Positions 54,631 through 64,000 are shown, counted from the first letter of the stretch. The stretch is 64,000 nt of DNA from Gracilibacillus timonensis (GCF_900086715.1 NZ_FLKH01000012.1:1426001-1490000), one strand, 5' to 3'. The notes: generated by a model not told the origin, from the letters alone. Numbers and translations are program-made.

Positions 54631-55617
54631 TCCAACCACCCCCGTCGCTTTCGATAAAAAAAACAGGGTAAACATTAAATAAACGGGGTGGATATGGACA
54701 CTTTTCCCCATAATAAACGGGGATAATAAATTACTCTCTAACAACTGGATGATCACCACAATTCCTAAAACAAACAGCACCATTTTTGTGGAAATAGTAA
54801 AGGCAATGAGTAGAGCAGGTATGGCACCAATAATCGGTCCAAAATAAGGAATGAGATTGGTGAATCCCATAATTACTGCTAATACCGCCGCATAGTTCAT
54901 ACCAACTATTTTTAGTAACACAAAACTAGTAATTCCCACAAGAAAGCAAACCAAGATTTGTCCTCGAATATATTGACCAAGACTTTCCTCGATTTCATGA
55001 CCCAATTTTCTCGTAAAATCTCGATATTTTGGCGGTATCAGTTGAATAATCCTTCTTAACAGGGTTTGGTAATCCTTCAAGAAATAGAAGGAAAGGACAG
55101 GTATAAGTACAATCATAATTACAAAGTCAAATAACATCGGTACATTCATCAATACGCCGGTGATTCTCTCGCCTATATTACTTTCTATTCCCTCTAGAAA
55201 ACGATCCAGATTATCATGAAACCCTTCTGGTAAAAAAGAAGTTTGCGAGTAAATATTATAAATAAAGGAACGATAGGCCTCCACATATTGCGGCAGGTTC
55301 TTTTGTATCTCTTCTATCTGTCTAATCCACACAGGCACAGAGGCATAAATACCTGCTCCAGCCATCACAAAAAAAAGCAAATAAATACTAACAATCGCTA
55401 GTGGACGCGGCAAGTGAAATTTTTGAATATATTGCACAACCGGATGTAAGAGATACGCAATTAAACCAGCGATTAGAAAAGGTGCACTGACCTTTAAGAG
55501 TAGGACGAGAATATCACGATAAAAAGGAAACAAGATATAAATTAAATAAATGGATAAAATGGCCAGACACAACATAAATAATTGTAGTATTCTTCTGATA
55601 ATTCGATCATTAGACAT
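54547..55617 (-). CDS. perM: AI-2E family transporter / PerM-like permease (YrrI)
   Basis: Polytopic membrane protein of the AI-2 exporter superfamily; substrate unknown for this branch. 356 aa, about eight helices. Two hydrophobic hairpins, a long extracytoplasmic region (about 95-200), then FLKDYQTLLRR, GQYIRGQILVCF, FTNLIPYFGPIIGAIPA and LESNLLSPFIMGKSVHIHP, all family hallmarks. AGGAG seven bases before ATG 55617. Its last 27 codons lie in the 102-bp duplication but the protein stays full length. Formerly adjacent to alaS. Confidence 0.9.
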   Translation of the reverse strand: MSNDRIIRRILQLFMLCLAILSIYLIYILFPFYRDILVLLLKVSAPFLIAGLIAYLLHPVVQYIQKFHLPRPLAIVSIYLLFFVMAGAGIYASVPVWIRQIEEIQKNLPQYVEAYRSFIYNIYSQTSFLPEGFHDNLDRFLEGIESNIGERITGVLMNVPMLFDFVIMIVLIPVLSFYFLKDYQTLLRRIIQLIPPKYRDFTRKLGHEIEESLGQYIRGQILVCFLVGITSFVLLKIVGMNYAAVLAVIMGFTNLIPYFGPIIGAIPALLIAFTISTKMVLFVLGIVVIIQLLESNLLSPFIMGKSVHIHPVYLMFTLFFLSKATGVVGVILAIPLLTIAKVAIPLTYRQVKDVDR

Positions 55618-55810
55618 CTTTATTCTCCTCAAGCCGCCTTTGCTCAATGGAAAATAAGTCGTCTAATGAATGAAGAGAGCCATCTGATTCTATTTCATGC
55701 AAATGAATCACATTATCCTGTACAGATAACTCCACATAACAACTCCAACAATAATATTGATTTGGGCCTATGATACCAATATTCTTTCCACGACAAATAG
55801 GACAAATCAC
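55610..55810 (-). CDS. Small zinc-ribbon protein (YrzR-like)
   Basis: 66 aa. Two CxxC knuckles, CPIC (residues 3-6) and CWSC (about 21-24), spaced as a zinc ribbon; the C half is acidic with DDLFSIEQRR. Function unknown; small zinc ribbons next to perM occur in other Bacillaceae (from memory). GTG start at 55810 with GAGGT six bases upstream. Its last eight bases overlap perM and hold the perM RBS, so the two are co-translated. Confidence 0.75.
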   Translation of the reverse strand: MICPICRGKNIGIIGPNQYYCWSCYVELSVQDNVIHLHEIESDGSLHSLDDLFSIEQRRLEENKDV

Positions 55811-55921
55811 TAGTCTACCTCATTTCATCATCATTTCCTTTCATTTTCGCCATATTTAAGTTGATTTATACGTCTAAACAGACAATCTTCAAGGCTTCAT
55901 CAATATTTTTCCTGCATTATT

Positions 55922-55951
55922 TTGCTAACTATGTTACAATGCCGTTACAAT
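55922..55951 (+). promoter_or_regulatory. Promoter of the lipoprotein gene
   Basis: TTGCTA (55922-55927), 18-base spacer, TACAAT (55946-55951), 27 bases before the start codon. Confidence 0.6.
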
Positions 55952-55977
55952 ATATTTAAATAGGAGGGAGAATTAAA

Positions 55978-56619
55978 ATGAAGCAGATTTTTTACTTCAT
56001 TTTACTGGCTATCTTTTTGGTAGCCTGCGGAAATCAGGATAGTGCAGAGTCATCTGAGGACGTGCCGGAAGAAACCACTTCAGAAACCGAGTCAGACATG
56101 GATGAGGAAACAGCAGATATCTCAGATTCAGATGATATGCCGGAGGTTGAAGAAGCAGTAGCCGATGAATCGGACAACTCTACTGTCGATGGAGAAGCAC
56201 ACGCATTGAAAGAATTAAAGGGATGCGAAGAGGTCTTAAGCCTTTTAAGTGAAAGTGTGAGTGGATTAACGATGCAATCCGATGTACCGGGAATCGTTGA
56301 ACCAGGTAAAATCTCTTGTGAATTTGTTTCAGAAGCAGACAATGTGCTCACCTCATCGATTAGTGCCGATCAAATCGACACTGATCAAGATATGATGAAC
56401 ACTTTAAAAGAAATGGCTGAAGAGGATGAGATGACAGAACTTTTCGAGAATGAATCAGTAGCAGAAATGGGTGGTATTGCTCATGGAGTGGAAGACGGTC
56501 CGATTAAATCAACAGTCGTGATTCTTCCGCATTTTGAAATGCAGTATATAGCGCCTGCTGGTGAGGAAGGGCTCTATGGAAAGGATGCAATTGACGTATT
56601 ACTGCAATTGTTAAAATAA
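55978..56619 (+). CDS. Acidic lipoprotein of unknown function
   Basis: 213 aa. Signal peptide with lipobox LVAC (cleavage before Cys17), then about 60 residues that are almost wholly Glu, Asp and Ser, then a compact domain with two further Cys (KGCEEVLSLL and KISCEF), perhaps a disulphide. Family not recognised. AGGAGGGAG before ATG; own promoter and terminator. The acidic tether is typical of surface proteins in salt-tolerant Bacillaceae (inference). Confidence 0.8.
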   Translation: MKQIFYFILLAIFLVACGNQDSAESSEDVPEETTSETESDMDEETADISDSDDMPEVEEAVADESDNSTVDGEAHALKELKGCEEVLSLLSESVSGLTMQSDVPGIVEPGKISCEFVSEADNVLTSSISADQIDTDQDMMNTLKEMAEEDEMTELFENESVAEMGGIAHGVEDGPIKSTVVILPHFEMQYIAPAGEEGLYGKDAIDVLLQLLK

Positions 56620-56631
56620 TAAAGTAATGTT

Positions 56632-56670
56632 CATGCGGCACGGGATTCTTCTTCCCGGCCGCATGTTTAT
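56632..56670 (+). terminator. Terminator of the lipoprotein gene
   Basis: CATGCGGC pairs with GCCGCATG, with an inner CGGG/CCCG stem, followed by TTTATT. Twelve bases after the stop. Confidence 0.75.
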
Positions 56671-56694
56671 TCGTAACAATCAGAAATAGCTACA

Positions 56695-59055
56695 TCACAT
56701 AAAGTCATATGGACTGAAGCTTTCCTGTTCTATTTCAACCGCGAGCAACTTCTCATCAGCGGTTAAGACCAGTTCCTTTGATTTTTCAGCAGGTTTTGCT
56801 TCCTCTTTCTGAAACAAATGATGCAGGTAGGTCACTAAGGATGTATAACGTTGATTGCTATCCTCTGTTGCGATGCCGCGTAGGAAGGCACGCTTATCAC
56901 CACAGATGACTAACGACTGTTTAGCACGTGTAATCGCAGTATAGAGCAAATTTTTACGAAGCATCCGGTGGTAACCAGGAATCACGGGCATAATCACAAT
57001 CTGAAACTCACTTCCTTGTGACTTATGAATAGATGTACAGTAGGCATGCATGAGATTGATCAAATCCGCTCTTGGATAGACTACTTCCCTTTCGTCAAAG
57101 CTGACCACCACTTGATCGACCTGATCCTCATTCTCATCCTTCTCCAAGATCGCTGCCACTTCTCCAATATCCCCATTAAACACTTGATCCTCTGGCTGAT
57201 TTACCAATTGAATGACCTTATCCCCTTTGCGGAAAACGCTCTCGCCAAATAAAAGTTCCCGCCGTCCTTGCTGTGGAGGATTAATGGCGGCTTGTAATTC
57301 CTTATTTAAACGATGAATGCCTGCCTTGGAACGATACATCGGCGCTAACACTTGAATTTGTTTGAGGTCCACCCCTTTTTGATATGCCTTCTGCACAATA
57401 TGGGTAACCATCTCCACCACCTGAAAATCAGGACAATCAATAAAATTAAAATCATTCGCTTTGGTTAACGTGTTAGGCATGACCTGATTATGCTTAATCT
57501 CATGCGCTAGCTGAATAATCTTAGAGCCCTCTTTTTGACGATACACTTCTGTCAAAGAAATGGAGGGAATCACCTTACTTTTTAGCAAATCTGCCAGCAC
57601 CTGACCAGGACCTACCGAAGGCAACTGATCCTCATCCCCAACAATCACTACTTGCATATCGCTTGGTATCGCACGAAATAATTGATGGGCAAGCCAAATA
57701 TCCACCATGGAAAACTCATCAATGACTAATAATTTTCCTTCTAGTTTATTATTCTCATCTTTTTCAAACGATTCATTTCCATCCCAGCCAAGTAGACGAT
57801 GAATGGTCACACTATCAACACCCGTAGACTCCTGCATACGTTTGGCTGCCCTACCAGTTGGTGCTGTCAAAATAAAAGGGTATTCATCATCTTGATCATA
57901 AGCATGTTTGTTCATCGAGCAGTCATGGATAGCCGCGTAAGCGTTGAGAATCCCTTTAATAACCGTTGTTTTACCTGTCCCAGGACCACCCGTCAGGATA
58001 AAAATCTTTTCCAATAAGGCCGTTTGCAATGCCTGATATTGTTCCTTACCATAGCTTAGTGCTTCCTCTTCTTCCATCTTTCCGACAATCTTAAGTAACT
58101 CAGCATCGGTAAACGTCGGCTCAATAGATTGGTTAGCTATCCGTTTTAATTTCGAACAAAAACCAGTCTCCGAATAATATAATGATGGCAGATACACCTT
58201 CCGCTCCATCACGATGATCTTTTTTTCTTTATTCAATTCGATAATCTGTTCACTCATCTTATCCGTCGGTATTTCATGAAGTTCACCGTCTATTAATTGG
58301 TCCATTTGGTATAATACTTGATCCAAAGGCAGATAGACATGACCATCTTGCATACTATTCTGCAAAACATAAATACAAGCGGCCTGCAACCTGGTAGCAT
58401 GATCTACCGGGATGTCATGCTGTCTCGCTATTTGATCTGCCCGCACAAAACCAAAACCTTCTACTAAAAACACAAAGGCATATGGATTAGTTTGTAAGGT
58501 ATCCAACGTCTCTTCTTTAAAAGCGGCATACATTTTTTGAGCCATTTTCAAGCCAAAGCCAAACTGGGATAACTGCACGACAATATGTTCAAACCCTTGA
58601 TTTTCCTGGAGGACCTGATAGATTTTTTCTTGTTTTTCCTTAGACAGTCCTTTCACTGCTTTCAACGATTCTTTATTATGTAGGATAGTGGATAAGGCGT
58701 TTTCCCCTAGCTCTTCCACGATATGCTCTGCTGTTTTCTTCCCTACTCCGGGGAATAAATTACTCGAAAGATAGGCAACCACCCCTTCTTTGGTTTCTGG
58801 TAAAAAACGTTGATAGCTTTCTACCTGAAATTGTCGGCCAAAACGAGGGTGATCTACCGTCTTTCCATAAAATTCGTAAGTCTCGCCAGGATCTAATCGT
58901 CTAAAATAACCCTTTACCACTACCTCTGATTCCTCGAATGACTGGTTAGTTTCAAGCACTTTGATCTTTGCAATGGAAAAATGCTCATCTTTATTTTCGA
59001 AAATCGTATGGATCATTTCTCCCTTGATATAATTTTTCCGATTGGCTCCTTCCAT
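56695..59055 (-). CDS. recD2: RecD2 5'-3' DNA helicase
   Basis: Superfamily 1B helicase acting in replication-fork repair without RecBC. 786 aa: N-terminal OB-like and HhH region (LSSNLFPGVGKKTAEHIVEELG), Walker A FILTGGPGTGKTTVIKG, motif II LLVIDEFSMVD, motif III VGDEDQLPSVGPGQVL, SH3 insertion and motif VI YTAITRAKQSLVICG. Downstream of the TPR gene by 14 bases, as in B. subtilis (yrrC-yrrB). Confidence 0.95.
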   Translation of the reverse strand: MEGANRKNYIKGEMIHTIFENKDEHFSIAKIKVLETNQSFEESEVVVKGYFRRLDPGETYEFYGKTVDHPRFGRQFQVESYQRFLPETKEGVVAYLSSNLFPGVGKKTAEHIVEELGENALSTILHNKESLKAVKGLSKEKQEKIYQVLQENQGFEHIVVQLSQFGFGLKMAQKMYAAFKEETLDTLQTNPYAFVFLVEGFGFVRADQIARQHDIPVDHATRLQAACIYVLQNSMQDGHVYLPLDQVLYQMDQLIDGELHEIPTDKMSEQIIELNKEKKIIVMERKVYLPSLYYSETGFCSKLKRIANQSIEPTFTDAELLKIVGKMEEEEALSYGKEQYQALQTALLEKIFILTGGPGTGKTTVIKGILNAYAAIHDCSMNKHAYDQDDEYPFILTAPTGRAAKRMQESTGVDSVTIHRLLGWDGNESFEKDENNKLEGKLLVIDEFSMVDIWLAHQLFRAIPSDMQVVIVGDEDQLPSVGPGQVLADLLKSKVIPSISLTEVYRQKEGSKIIQLAHEIKHNQVMPNTLTKANDFNFIDCPDFQVVEMVTHIVQKAYQKGVDLKQIQVLAPMYRSKAGIHRLNKELQAAINPPQQGRRELLFGESVFRKGDKVIQLVNQPEDQVFNGDIGEVAAILEKDENEDQVDQVVVSFDEREVVYPRADLINLMHAYCTSIHKSQGSEFQIVIMPVIPGYHRMLRKNLLYTAITRAKQSLVICGDKRAFLRGIATEDSNQRYTSLVTYLHHLFQKEEAKPAEKSKELVLTADEKLLAVEIEQESFSPYDFM

Positions 59056-59069
59056 TACAAAGACCTCCT

Positions 59070-59738
59070 TTATCCGTCTTGCTCCCCTAACATTTTTTCA
59101 ATCTGTTTCTTACCATTCCCTGCCAATAAGTGATCTGGTTGGATCTCAAGAGCCAGGTTGAAATGTTCAAGGGCTTGGCGAATCTCCTCATCATACAACG
59201 CAATAACCCCTAAATTATAGTGAGCATCACTGTGCTGGGGCTCTAATTGCAGGGTGTGTTCAAAAGCTTCTCTAGCTTGTTCTAATTGTTGAGACTGTGC
59301 CAAGGCTAGACCATATTGGAATTGAATATCAACATCTTGCGGGCTTAGTTCCTGAGCGCGTTGTAAATATGGGAGAGATAAACGATACTTCTCATTATAT
59401 AAAAAGGTCATCCCTAACATAAAATAAGGATCGGCTTCCTCCAACCCTTTTTGAATCGATTGTTGAAAATATTCCTGTGCCTTGTCCAATTGTTCTGTTT
59501 CAAAATATACGTTTCCGAGTCCATAGAAGGCAGTTGCTGCCTTTGGATCGAGTTCTATTGCTTTGTGATAAAATCGTTCTGCGCGTTGATAATCTTTCAT
59601 ATGTAATAGAAGATTGCCGAAATTAATATAATGAACCGGTTCTTCCGGATTCGACTCAATGGCTTCGGTAAAATATTGTGCCGCTTCTTCTAGTTTGCCT
59701 TCTTGCATATACTGAATACCTGGGTCGATGTCAGACAT
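59070..59738 (-). CDS. yrrB: TPR-repeat protein YrrB
   Basis: About six tetratricopeptide repeats, e.g. YINFGNLLLHMKDYQRAERF and AFYGLGNVYFETEQLDKAQE; no catalytic motif. B. subtilis YrrB is a structurally known TPR scaffold of uncertain role. 222 aa from ATG 59738 (AAGGAGG eleven bases upstream). An in-frame ATG at 59804 has no RBS. Same operon as recD2. In B. subtilis it directly follows mnmA; here a repeat element separates them. Confidence 0.9.
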   Translation of the reverse strand: MSDIDPGIQYMQEGKLEEAAQYFTEAIESNPEEPVHYINFGNLLLHMKDYQRAERFYHKAIELDPKAATAFYGLGNVYFETEQLDKAQEYFQQSIQKGLEEADPYFMLGMTFLYNEKYRLSLPYLQRAQELSPQDVDIQFQYGLALAQSQQLEQAREAFEHTLQLEPQHSDAHYNLGVIALYDEEIRQALEHFNLALEIQPDHLLAGNGKKQIEKMLGEQDG

Positions 59739-60089
59739 AGGTGTGGTCTCCTCCTTCTGTTGGATGTAATTATTTGCTAGTAAATGCAGGAGTTCTTTAT
59801 TCATTTTAGCCTACTATGCTCACCCTCCGCAACCTTCGCCTTTCGAAAAATTCATATTGGGCTAATGAATGGGTGAATGCGATCTTGTTCTTATAAGATA
59901 AAAAAGGTGGCATTCGTGATATCATTGTATTTGCATTGAATGAAACTTAACTGAATCGAAGTGTCGTTTCATTCAAAACTCATATCTTTCTAAAGCATAT
60001 TACCCACGATTTTATGCTTGCCATCATATCAGAAAAACTGGCCACATCTCGCTCGGCTCCTTACCTATTCAAAGTAGTCATTGAACTGT

Positions 60090-60750
60090 CGATAAGATGG
60101 ATTATGTTAAGTAAATCACTTTTGTAGGGAGTTGACTTTGACCTTTTTTTGTGCTAAGCAGGCGCTGCGGGAATATGCTACGCTTTCCATGGGGCCGGCT
60201 TCAGCTAACTAAAAAGAAGAGCACTTTTTAGTGGATCTTCAGCTCGTCCTGCGATGCACAGGACGTGCAAGTGCAGGCGTTGCAACAGGTCGTTGTGATT
60301 TTAGCCTGTAAACCATTTTCAAGTCTTCGCATATTCCCTCCGCTAGAAAGTAGTTCAACAATGATTATCACTGCAAGGAAGAAGTATTCTAGGTACCTAG
60401 AATTTGTTGCAGCCAAAAAATCGTCAACTGCTTATTTGGCATCATGATAAACAACGCTATAAGGTAGTTCCATCCTTTATAAAGGAACATATCATATGAT
60501 CGAATCATTCTCTAAACAAGTTTATTTGGCATGATGAAGGTGCCTAAACCCCTTCATCCTAGCAGTCGATTCGATTGTATACTAGGTGGAGACTGTGAAG
60601 ACCCCGCAGGAAGCGATCTGTGCTGACGAGGAGGCTAAAGCCTTGTCCCACGGAAAGCGTAACCTATTTCCGCAGCGCTTCCTAGCACATTAAAAACGTT
60701 CAACATGATCACTTGGAGTAGCCTCTTACTTAACATAACCCATCTTATCG
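60090..60750. repeat. Non-coding element B bounded by 25-bp inverted repeats
   Basis: CGATAAGATGG then ATTATGTTAAGTAA at 60090-60114; the inverse lies at 60726-60750 with 24 of 25 matches. The ends are related to those of element A. The left interior (60152-60380) shares long blocks with A, e.g. GCGCTGCGGGAATATG, GCCGGCTTCAGCTAACTAAA, AGAAGAGCACTTTTTAGTGG, CTCGTCCTGCGATGCACAGG and TCTTCGCATATTCCCTCCGC. The middle holds a perfect 18-bp palindrome (60386-60403), and the right part holds another repeat type (60585-60682). No gene. Confidence 0.7.
60585..60682. repeat. Bacillaceae-type GC-rich intergenic repeat inside element B
   Basis: Starts GGTGGAGACTGTGAAGACCC, continues with GCAGGAAGCG, CGACGAGGAGGCTAAAGCC, CACGGAAAGCG and ends GCAGCGCTTCC. 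GGAAGCG (60609-60615) and CGCTTCC (60676-60682) are inverse. The wording resembles dispersed repeats I know from many Bacillus and relatives (the GAGACCCCGCAGGAAGCG type); this is from memory. Confidence 0.6.
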
Positions 60751-60824
60751 GTACTCTGGTTCATTATAGATCAAATCGTTCCATATCCTATTATACCAAG
60801 GATTACATGCTTTTCTGTCATATG

Positions 60825-60857
60825 AAAAAGGACAGCATATCACGCGCTGTCCTTTTT
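60825..60857 (-). terminator. Terminator of mnmA
   Basis: Perfect 12-bp stem AAAAAGGACAGC with GCTGTCCTTTTT, 9-base loop; one base from the mnmA stop. T tracts in both directions. Confidence 0.9.
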
Positions 60858-60858
60858 G

Positions 60859-61980
<1,122 letters not shown>

Positions 61981-63123
61981 TTATCTAGTCAGTCTATTTA
62001 CTGTATCGGCTATCTTATCGGCTGCTTCTCTGATACTCTCTTCATCATTAGCTAAACCAAAGCTAAAACGGACAGAATTCATGGTGCGTTCTTCTTCATC
62101 TAAAAACATCGCACTAAGTACGTGGGAAGGCTCTATGGAACCCGCAGTGCACGCACTTCCGCTAGAAGCGGCCACACCGTTCAAATCAAAGTTCATCAAC
62201 AGTGTCTCCACATTCGTACCAGGAAAACTTACGTTAATAATCGTTGGCACACTTGCACGCCTGCCCCCATTAACCACAAAATCCACCTCTTTGGCACGTA
62301 AGGTTTGCAAGAATAACTCAGCAAACTGTTGATAGATATCATACCGAACAGCTTGCGATTCTTGAACCAATTCAATCGCTTTGGCAAAGCCAGCAATACC
62401 AGCCACATTTTCTGTACCGGCACGGCGCTTGCGTTCTTGTTCACCGCCAAATTGCAAAGGCTGTAAGTTTAATTCTTTGTCGGCGTAAAGGAAACCCAAG
62501 CCTTTTGGGCCATTAATTTTGTGCGAAGAAACGGTTAATAAGTCGACTCGCAATGCTTGGATGTCAATAGGAAGAAGGCCATAGGCTTGCACGGCATCCG
62601 TATGAAACAATACATCGCGCTCGTGTAATAACCGACCTATTTCCGCAATTGGCTGTATCGTTCCTATCTCATTGTTCACCATCATAATCGATACTAAGAT
62701 CGTATCTTCGCGAAGTGCATCCATGACTTGCTCCACATGAATATGACCTTGTTCGTTGACCTCTAAATAGGTCACATCAAATCCTTGCTTTTCTAAATGA
62801 TTTACCGTGTGTAATACAGCATGATGCTCTATTTGGGTTGTAACAATATGCTTTCCTTTCGCTTGATTAGCTAAGGCCGCACCCATGATAGCCATATTAT
62901 TTGCTTCTGTACCACCGCTTGTAAAGGTAATACTGCGTTCATCTGCACCGATCGATTCAGCTGCCGTTGCCCTTGCCCGATCAAGTATTTGCCTGGCCTT
63001 TCTTCCAAACGAATGGATACTCGATGGATTACCAAAATTCTCCTGATAGACCTGCATCATTACTTCGATCACTTCTGGATGGACCGGCGTTGTCGCAGCA
63101 TGGTCTAAATAAATTGCATTCAT
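61981..63123 (-). CDS. yrvO: Cysteine desulfurase YrvO (IscS-like)
   Basis: PLP enzyme that takes sulphur from cysteine for MnmA-dependent tRNA thiolation. IYLDHAATTPVHPEV, EHHAVLHT, HTDAVQAYG, PLP-Lys in SSHKINGPKG, persulphide Cys in SSGSACTAG. 380 aa. Downstream of cymR, 61 bases away; upstream of mnmA. Confidence 0.95.
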   Translation of the reverse strand: MNAIYLDHAATTPVHPEVIEVMMQVYQENFGNPSSIHSFGRKARQILDRARATAAESIGADERSITFTSGGTEANNMAIMGAALANQAKGKHIVTTQIEHHAVLHTVNHLEKQGFDVTYLEVNEQGHIHVEQVMDALREDTILVSIMMVNNEIGTIQPIAEIGRLLHERDVLFHTDAVQAYGLLPIDIQALRVDLLTVSSHKINGPKGLGFLYADKELNLQPLQFGGEQERKRRAGTENVAGIAGFAKAIELVQESQAVRYDIYQQFAELFLQTLRAKEVDFVVNGGRRASVPTIINVSFPGTNVETLLMNFDLNGVAASSGSACTAGSIEPSHVLSAMFLDEEERTMNSVRFSFGLANDEESIREAADKIADTVNRLTR

Positions 63124-63184
63124 CTTCTGTCATCCTTTACTTTCCTGTCTCTAATCATTATCTCCATAGAGTATAGTGCCAATA

Positions 63185-63604
63185 TTAAATATAAAACATA
63201 TAAGGATCTTGTATTCCTTTTTCACCATAAGTGGATAGGTCTTGTAATGTAGTTGTATCAAGCACCTCTTTTACGGCGTCTCGAATCCGGATCCATAACT
63301 CCTGTTTGGCAGGCTCTTCGTCTTCCATACCCTCTACTGGTGTGATCGGCCCTTCTAAGATTCGAATAATATCGCCTGCTGTTATTTCGCTAGGTTCTTT
63401 AGCCAGTATATATCCACCATATGCTCCACGAATACTCTTCACCAAGCTGGCGTTTCTTAGTGGCGCAACCAGCTGCTCCAAATAATGCTCCGATAACCCG
63501 TGTTCTTGGGCAATTGTTTTTAATGAAATCGGACCATTCCCTTTATTTTTAGCTAATGCAATCATAATGGTTAATCCATATCTACCTTTGGTTGAAATCT
63601 TCAT
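63185..63604 (-). CDS. cymR: Rrf2-family cysteine metabolism repressor CymR
   Basis: Represses cysteine-uptake and synthesis genes, with CysK as corepressor in B. subtilis. N-terminal winged helix MKISTKGRYGLTIMIALAKN with recognition helix LSEHYLEQLVAPLRNA; wing RGAYGGYILAK. 139 aa. The protein has no cysteine at all, so it carries no Fe-S cluster of the IscR type and no thiol switch. GAGGTG five bases before ATG. First gene of cymR-yrvO-mnmA. Confidence 0.94.
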   Translation of the reverse strand: MKISTKGRYGLTIMIALAKNKGNGPISLKTIAQEHGLSEHYLEQLVAPLRNASLVKSIRGAYGGYILAKEPSEITAGDIIRILEGPITPVEGMEDEEPAKQELWIRIRDAVKEVLDTTTLQDLSTYGEKGIQDPYMFYI

Positions 63605-63639
63605 TGTTACACCTCATTCTTTCATCCGCTACATTATTA

Positions 63640-63810
63640 GTTTGTGTTCAAAAGCCGCTTAAAAAATCATTCAGCGACAGCCCCAGGAGGACGATTACTC
63701 GATCCAGCAAAAGGATTATTCCAGGTGTTGGCACATCCGTCAAAAATGCCACTATCATTCATTGCGGTCTTTTTCTTGAATTTTGAACATCCTATATTAG
63801 TTGTATTATA
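63640..63810 (-). ncRNA. Long self-complementary region: candidate 6S-like RNA or structured cymR leader
   Basis: Minus strand: TATAAT (63805-63810), then about 150 bases whose ends pair: TGTTCAAAA (63645-63653 on plus) with TTTTGAACA (63781-63789). Inside, CCGC (63655-63658) pairs with GCGG (63764-63767), then comes a large A-rich internal loop and an irregular upper stem (ATCC 702-705 with GGAT 713-716). No T tract separates it from cymR. A plus-strand -10 (TATAAT 63821-63826) for rarA lies back to back. A terminal stem, big central bubble and irregular upper stem recall 6S RNA, but a long leader of cymR fits too. Confidence 0.4.
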
Positions 63811-63962
63811 CCATGAATGTTATAATAATGGCAGAGCTATCCTTTATGGTTTGCATATTAAACAATAGTAAAAAAACAGACACTCCTTGTCAAGTTGATT
63901 GCTTTACAAGACACTAGGGAGTTCTGGTCATAATACATATCGGAAAGGAAAGAGATATTCAC

Positions 63963-64000
63963 ATGCCAAATCAACCGCTTGCCTTTCGAATGAGGCCAAA
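63963..64000 (+). CDS. rarA: Replication-associated recombination protein A, N-terminal fragment (cut by window end)
   Basis: The first 12 codons read MPNQPLAFRMRP. PLAFRMRP is the near-invariant start of the MgsA/RarA AAA+ ATPase, and rarA (yrvN) is the divergent neighbour of cymR in Bacillus. GGAAAGGAAAGAG lies upstream of the ATG. The rest of the gene lies beyond the window. Confidence 0.8.
   Translation, partial: MPNQPLAFRMRP

Noticed and set aside
59739-59804. Longer YrrB start at 59804
   Set aside because: No RBS precedes it, while AAGGAGG lies before the internal ATG at 59738, which also matches the family N terminus.
60228-60447. Overlapping open frames of about 60 codons inside element B on both strands
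   Set aside because: No RBS, unlikely composition (Cys runs such as CCNACTCTSC), and the same sequence in element A does not keep the frames open.

Overview
The window is a chromosomal segment of a low-GC, endospore-forming member of the Bacillaceae. It carries spoIIP, gpr, sigK, sda, a complete hrcA-grpE-dnaK-dnaJ heat-shock operon with a perfect CIRCE operator, a T-box in front of alaS and a SAM-I riboswitch. Gene order closely follows the Bacillus subtilis 2.6-2.8 Mb region. An mrp-type Na+/H+ antiporter operon and very acidic surface proteins fit a halotolerant or alkalitolerant genus (inference only). Many genes start with TTG or GTG behind strong Shine-Dalgarno sequences, so several starts given here lie inside the longest open frame.

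Layout: 90-18485 is the conserved block dnaJ, dnaK, grpE, hrcA, hemW, an extra amidase, lepA, yqxA, spoIIP, gpr (all minus), rpsT (plus), holA (minus), yqzM (plus), comEC-comEB-comEA (minus) and comER (plus). 18486-28620 is an accessory stretch not present here in B. subtilis: a MetE-like protein behind a SAM riboswitch, a DUF2515 protein, CoA-disulfide reductase, a patatin-like phospholipase, rpiA and a giant polytopic membrane protein. 28621-33680 returns to the conserved yqeM-rsfS-yqeK-nadD-yhbY-aroE-yqeH-yqeG cluster (minus), followed by sda (plus) behind a cluster of DnaA boxes. 34774-40042 is an mrp operon with genes A, C, D, E, F and G and no mrpB. 41220-47920 holds sigK, mtnN, yrrS, a small orphan gene, greA, trmR, mltG, yrzB, ruvX and ireB. 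48000-50636 is alaS with its T-box.

Between alaS and its former neighbour perM sits a nested transposon, 51025-54528. An IS1634-type element made an exact 102-bp target duplication that contains both the end of perM and the alaS promoter. An IS4-family element then jumped into the IS1634 transposase gene, leaving a 7-bp duplication. Beyond it lie perM, a zinc-ribbon gene, an acidic lipoprotein, recD2, a TPR gene, then mnmA-yrvO-cymR and the first codons of rarA.

Two long intergenic regions (40123-41020 and 60090-60750) hold related non-coding elements bounded by matching inverted repeats of the ATAAG(T/A)TGGATTATGT type. A part copy lies at about 24750-24860 and a lone end at about 33849. 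A long self-complementary region with its own -10 box lies between cymR and rarA and may be a 6S-like RNA or a structured cymR leader.
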